8,841 nucleotides of DNA from positions 1-8,841 of the forward strand of contig CALIQO010000585.1 of assembly GCA_938044055.1 (NCBI GenBank), in the 5' to 3' direction. Under the pieces are notes generated by a model, which saw nothing but the letters and a program-made list of their open reading frames with translations, ran no database searches and was not told the DNA's origin. This DNA is from an uncultured Saprospiraceae bacterium (GTDB lineage Bacteria > Bacteroidota > Bacteroidia > Chitinophagales > Saprospiraceae). The position numbers and the translations under genes are program-made. Of this stretch, positions 6,505-8,841 are shown piece by piece; positions within the stretch are counted from its first letter, which is position 1, and the number at the start of each line of letters is the position of its first letter.

Positions 6505-8841
6505 ATGAGTACGCATACAACATTGATCGATCAATTGCCTGTTTTCATATCTGAAAAATATGGAATTCAGGGGATTTATAAAATCCTTCCGGGAGATGTA
6601 GATTTCAATTTTTTATTGAAATCCAATCATAGTAAGTACTTGGTTAAAGTTGTACGACCGGAAAATAAAAACGAAGCTGATTTTCAATCTCAACTACTTG
6701 AAAAATTAAGTAGTTATTCATTCAATTTTCCTGAGCAAGTAAAGACAACCCAAGGTGAACTCTATGCCAGTATTGAATATAACGGCACACCTCATGTTGT
6801 ACGGGTGTTATCGTGGTTAGAGGGTGAAGTGTGGAACCATAAAAAGGATGTCCAAGATTCAGATTATCTAAAATTAGGAATGGAGTTGGGGAAGATCGAT
6901 TCTATTCTATCAGAAATAAGCATAGCCGATAACAATGATGACTCTAAATGGAATTCCTCTCAAGCCCTGTGGATAGAAGATAAACTAGATCTCTTTAACT
7001 CGGATAATCGAGAACTTGTCAATCACTTTTATAGAAAGTATAAGGTGATGCAACAAGATCTCAATAAACTTCCTCAGCAGTTGATCCACAACGATGCCAA
7101 TGACTTTAATATACTTGTAGATTCTGAAGGATGTATTAAGTTAATCGATTATGGAGACGCATTATATTCTGTAAGGGTAATTGAAATCGCCAATGCCATA
7201 GCATATGTTGCCATGGATAAATCCGATCCAGTCACAATCGCTGCACTTATCACAGAGGGGTATAATGAAGTGAATGCGATAAGCAGGGAAGAAATCGCTG
7301 TACTCTATAACCTAGTTGCTATAAGACTTTTGCTTAGCGTGACGCACAGTACGATGAATGCGCTTGCATATCCTGAAAATGAATACCACCAAGTAAGCAG
7401 TAAGCCTGCATGGAGATTGTTGGTGAAATGGAAAGAAGTAAATGAAACTTATTTTAGGTTTAGGTTAGAAGATGCTGTTAATGTATCCGGCACCTTGGAT
7501 GAAAAGCATCAGGCTTTTTTAAAGTATGCCGCTGCCCATCCAGTGCGTATTGAAGATATGTTACCGTGTACGCAGAATCAGACAGGCATCCATATGCCCC
7601 TTGATGTGTTTCAATTGCATTTAGGAACTTCTGAAGAATATAATGACCCCCATGCTCAATGGAATAGCATTAAAAAATTCTGCAATAAAAATGGTGTTGA
7701 TTACACCTATAACGGATATCAAGCGTGTAGGCCATTCTACGTAACGGATGCATTTGCCAAGGAGCGAAACACAAGCCTTGAGTTCAGGACAATTCATCTA
7801 GGTGAAGATTACTGGATTCCCGCTGGAGAATCGGTATGTGCACCAGAAGCAGGAGAAATTGTTCTTATAGAGCAAGTCGATGATTATAAAGATTACGGCA
7901 ATGTTATCATTCTACATCATCAAGAACTTGACTTGTCTTTTTATACCCTCTACGGACATCTATCATCTGAGTGTCATGATCGGTTGAAAGTAGGAATGAA
8001 GATGGAGCAAGGAGAGATAATAGGTTACATAGGAGATGAGATCGAAAACGGATCGTGGGCCCCACACCTACACTTTCAGATTATGTTATCTATGTGTGGG
8101 CATAAAAGTAATTTTCCTGGTGTGACTTATCCATCAGAGAAACGACTATGGAAGAAGTTATGTCCGGATCCTAAATTATGGTTGACTGGAATCAAGCCCT
8201 ATAATCAAGCGTCTACTAAAGACGATTATTCCATTATCGCTGAGAAGAGGATGCGGGTTCTCGGTAATAACTTAAGTGTTTCATACAGCAGCCCTGAGTA
8301 TATGGTGAGAGGTAGGAATCAATATCTTTTAAATCAAGAAGGCCAGAGATATCTAGATTTAGTTAATAATGTAGCGCACGTCGGACATGAAAACCACAAG
8401 GTCGTAGAAGCAGGAAGAAATCAGATGTCTACCCTCAATACCAATACGCGATACTTACACCCATCTATTGTTAATTACAGTGAGGCGCTTCTATCACTGT
8501 TTCCAGAGAATTTTACAAGGGTTTTCTCTACCAACTCTGGAAGTGAGGCCAATGATCTTGCACTGAGAATGGCTAAGATTGTAACTGGACGATCAAGAAC
8601 CATTGCCATTGAAATGGGATATCATGGACATACCCAATCCGCTATCGACGTCAGCTCCTATAAATTCAACAGGAAGGGTGGAACTGGAAAACCAGAATCT
8701 ACATCTATTATGTCACTACCTGATCCTATCAGGCGGCAGAATAAGTATGGTAAGAATTATGCCTTGGAAATCGATGACATCTTGAATAAGCATAGAAACG
8801 ATCCTCCGGCTTGTTTTATTTCAGAATCGATAATGAGCTGC
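6505..8841 (+). CDS. Trifunctional fusion: APH-type kinase, M23 metallopeptidase, class-III PLP phospho-lyase/aminotransferase (cut by window edge)
   Basis: The frame is open from ATG 6505 to the window end (779 residues) with no internal stop. Residues about 12-310 form an APH/choline-kinase-like domain: K48 in YLVKVVRP, catalytic loop HNDANDFN (195-202, D197 and N202), and metal-binding D215 in LIDYGD. A linker (about 315-420) leads to an M23/LytM peptidase domain with H431 and D435 in HLGED, H485 in YGHLS, and HLH (521-523), which is the complete zinc and catalytic set. From about 575 a class-III PLP enzyme begins: YLDLVNNVAHVGH, SGSEAND (678-684), YHGHT (706-710), and ISESIMSC at the edge. 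It resembles AGXT2L-type phospho-lyases, known to act on phosphoethanolamine or phosphohydroxylysine. The PLP lysine lies beyond the window. There is no signal peptide. Inference: the kinase phosphorylates an amino alcohol or hydroxy-amino acid and the PLP domain eliminates phosphate and ammonia. The substrate and the peptidase role are unknown. A nearby TAA (6472-6474) excludes an earlier start. Confidence 0.9.
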   Translation, partial: MSTHTTLIDQLPVFISEKYGIQGIYKILPGDVDFNFLLKSNHSKYLVKVVRPENKNEADFQSQLLEKLSSYSFNFPEQVKTTQGELYASIEYNGTPHVVRVLSWLEGEVWNHKKDVQDSDYLKLGMELGKIDSILSEISIADNNDDSKWNSSQALWIEDKLDLFNSDNRELVNHFYRKYKVMQQDLNKLPQQLIHNDANDFNILVDSEGCIKLIDYGDALYSVRVIEIANAIAYVAMDKSDPVTIAALITEGYNEVNAISREEIAVLYNLVAIRLLLSVTHSTMNALAYPENEYHQVSSKPAWRLLVKWKEVNETYFRFRLEDAVNVSGTLDEKHQAFLKYAAAHPVRIEDMLPCTQNQTGIHMPLDVFQLHLGTSEEYNDPHAQWNSIKKFCNKNGVDYTYNGYQACRPFYVTDAFAKERNTSLEFRTIHLGEDYWIPAGESVCAPEAGEIVLIEQVDDYKDYGNVIILHHQELDLSFYTLYGHLSSECHDRLKVGMKMEQGEIIGYIGDEIENGSWAPHLHFQIMLSMCGHKSNFPGVTYPSEKRLWKKLCPDPKLWLTGIKPYNQASTKDDYSIIAEKRMRVLGNNLSVSYSSPEYMVRGRNQYLLNQEGQRYLDLVNNVAHVGHENHKVVEAGRNQMSTLNTNTRYLHPSIVNYSEALLSLFPENFTRVFSTNSGSEANDLALRMAKIVTGRSRTIAIEMGYHGHTQSAIDVSSYKFNRKGGTGKPESTSIMSLPDPIRRQNKYGKNYALEIDDILNKHRNDPPACFISESIMSC

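Noticed and set aside
8603..8785. 60-residue open frame on the plus strand
   Set aside because: It lies wholly inside the large fusion gene in another frame; the main frame carries the SGSEAND and YHGHT motifs across the same region.

Overview
The window looks like an ordinary chromosomal stretch from a low-GC member of the Bacteroidota. Four things support this. There are matches to the Bacteroidota housekeeping promoter (TTG, about 20 nt, TAnnTTTG), the clearest at 3267-3297. Clear Shine-Dalgarno sequences are nearly absent. The helicase-loader gene (DUF721/DciA) overlaps recF. Ribosomal protein S16 carries a long Ala/Glu/Val tail. I cannot place it below phylum with confidence.

Left part (1-2745): the 5' end of pdhA (pyruvate dehydrogenase E1 alpha) runs leftward out of the window. 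A 96-nt intergenic region separates it from a rightward, tightly packed set: recF, dciA-like (4-nt ATGA overlap) and an NADP-type short-chain dehydrogenase (1-nt gap). RecF and DciA both belong to DNA replication and repair; the dehydrogenase appears to be a passenger in the same transcript.

Middle (2746-4242): a small lipoprotein with a His/Asp/Glu-rich end is followed by rpsP. rpsP has its own near-ideal promoter and a leader of roughly 65 nt. Its ORF encodes a normal S16 core plus an extension of about 140 residues. Two strong hairpins sit between rpsP and the next gene. They look like tandem terminators, but their arms share sequence and could pair in alternative ways. rimM, trmD and rplS, the frequent partners of rpsP, are not here.

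Right part (4243-8841): an unrecognised 461-residue, helix-rich soluble protein; a CysZ/EI24-type membrane protein with a GTG start; and, to the window end, a very large multidomain protein open for 779 codons. That last protein joins an APH/choline-kinase-like kinase, an M23 (LytM-type) metallopeptidase with all its zinc ligands, and the N-terminal half of a class-III PLP enzyme resembling the AGXT2L phospho-lyases. It has no signal peptide. It is the most interesting object here: a kinase plus phospho-lyase pair would make sense for amino-alcohol breakdown, but the embedded peptidase is unexplained. The architecture itself is, to my knowledge, already seen in databases. I found no mobile elements, CRISPR arrays, tRNAs or rRNAs.
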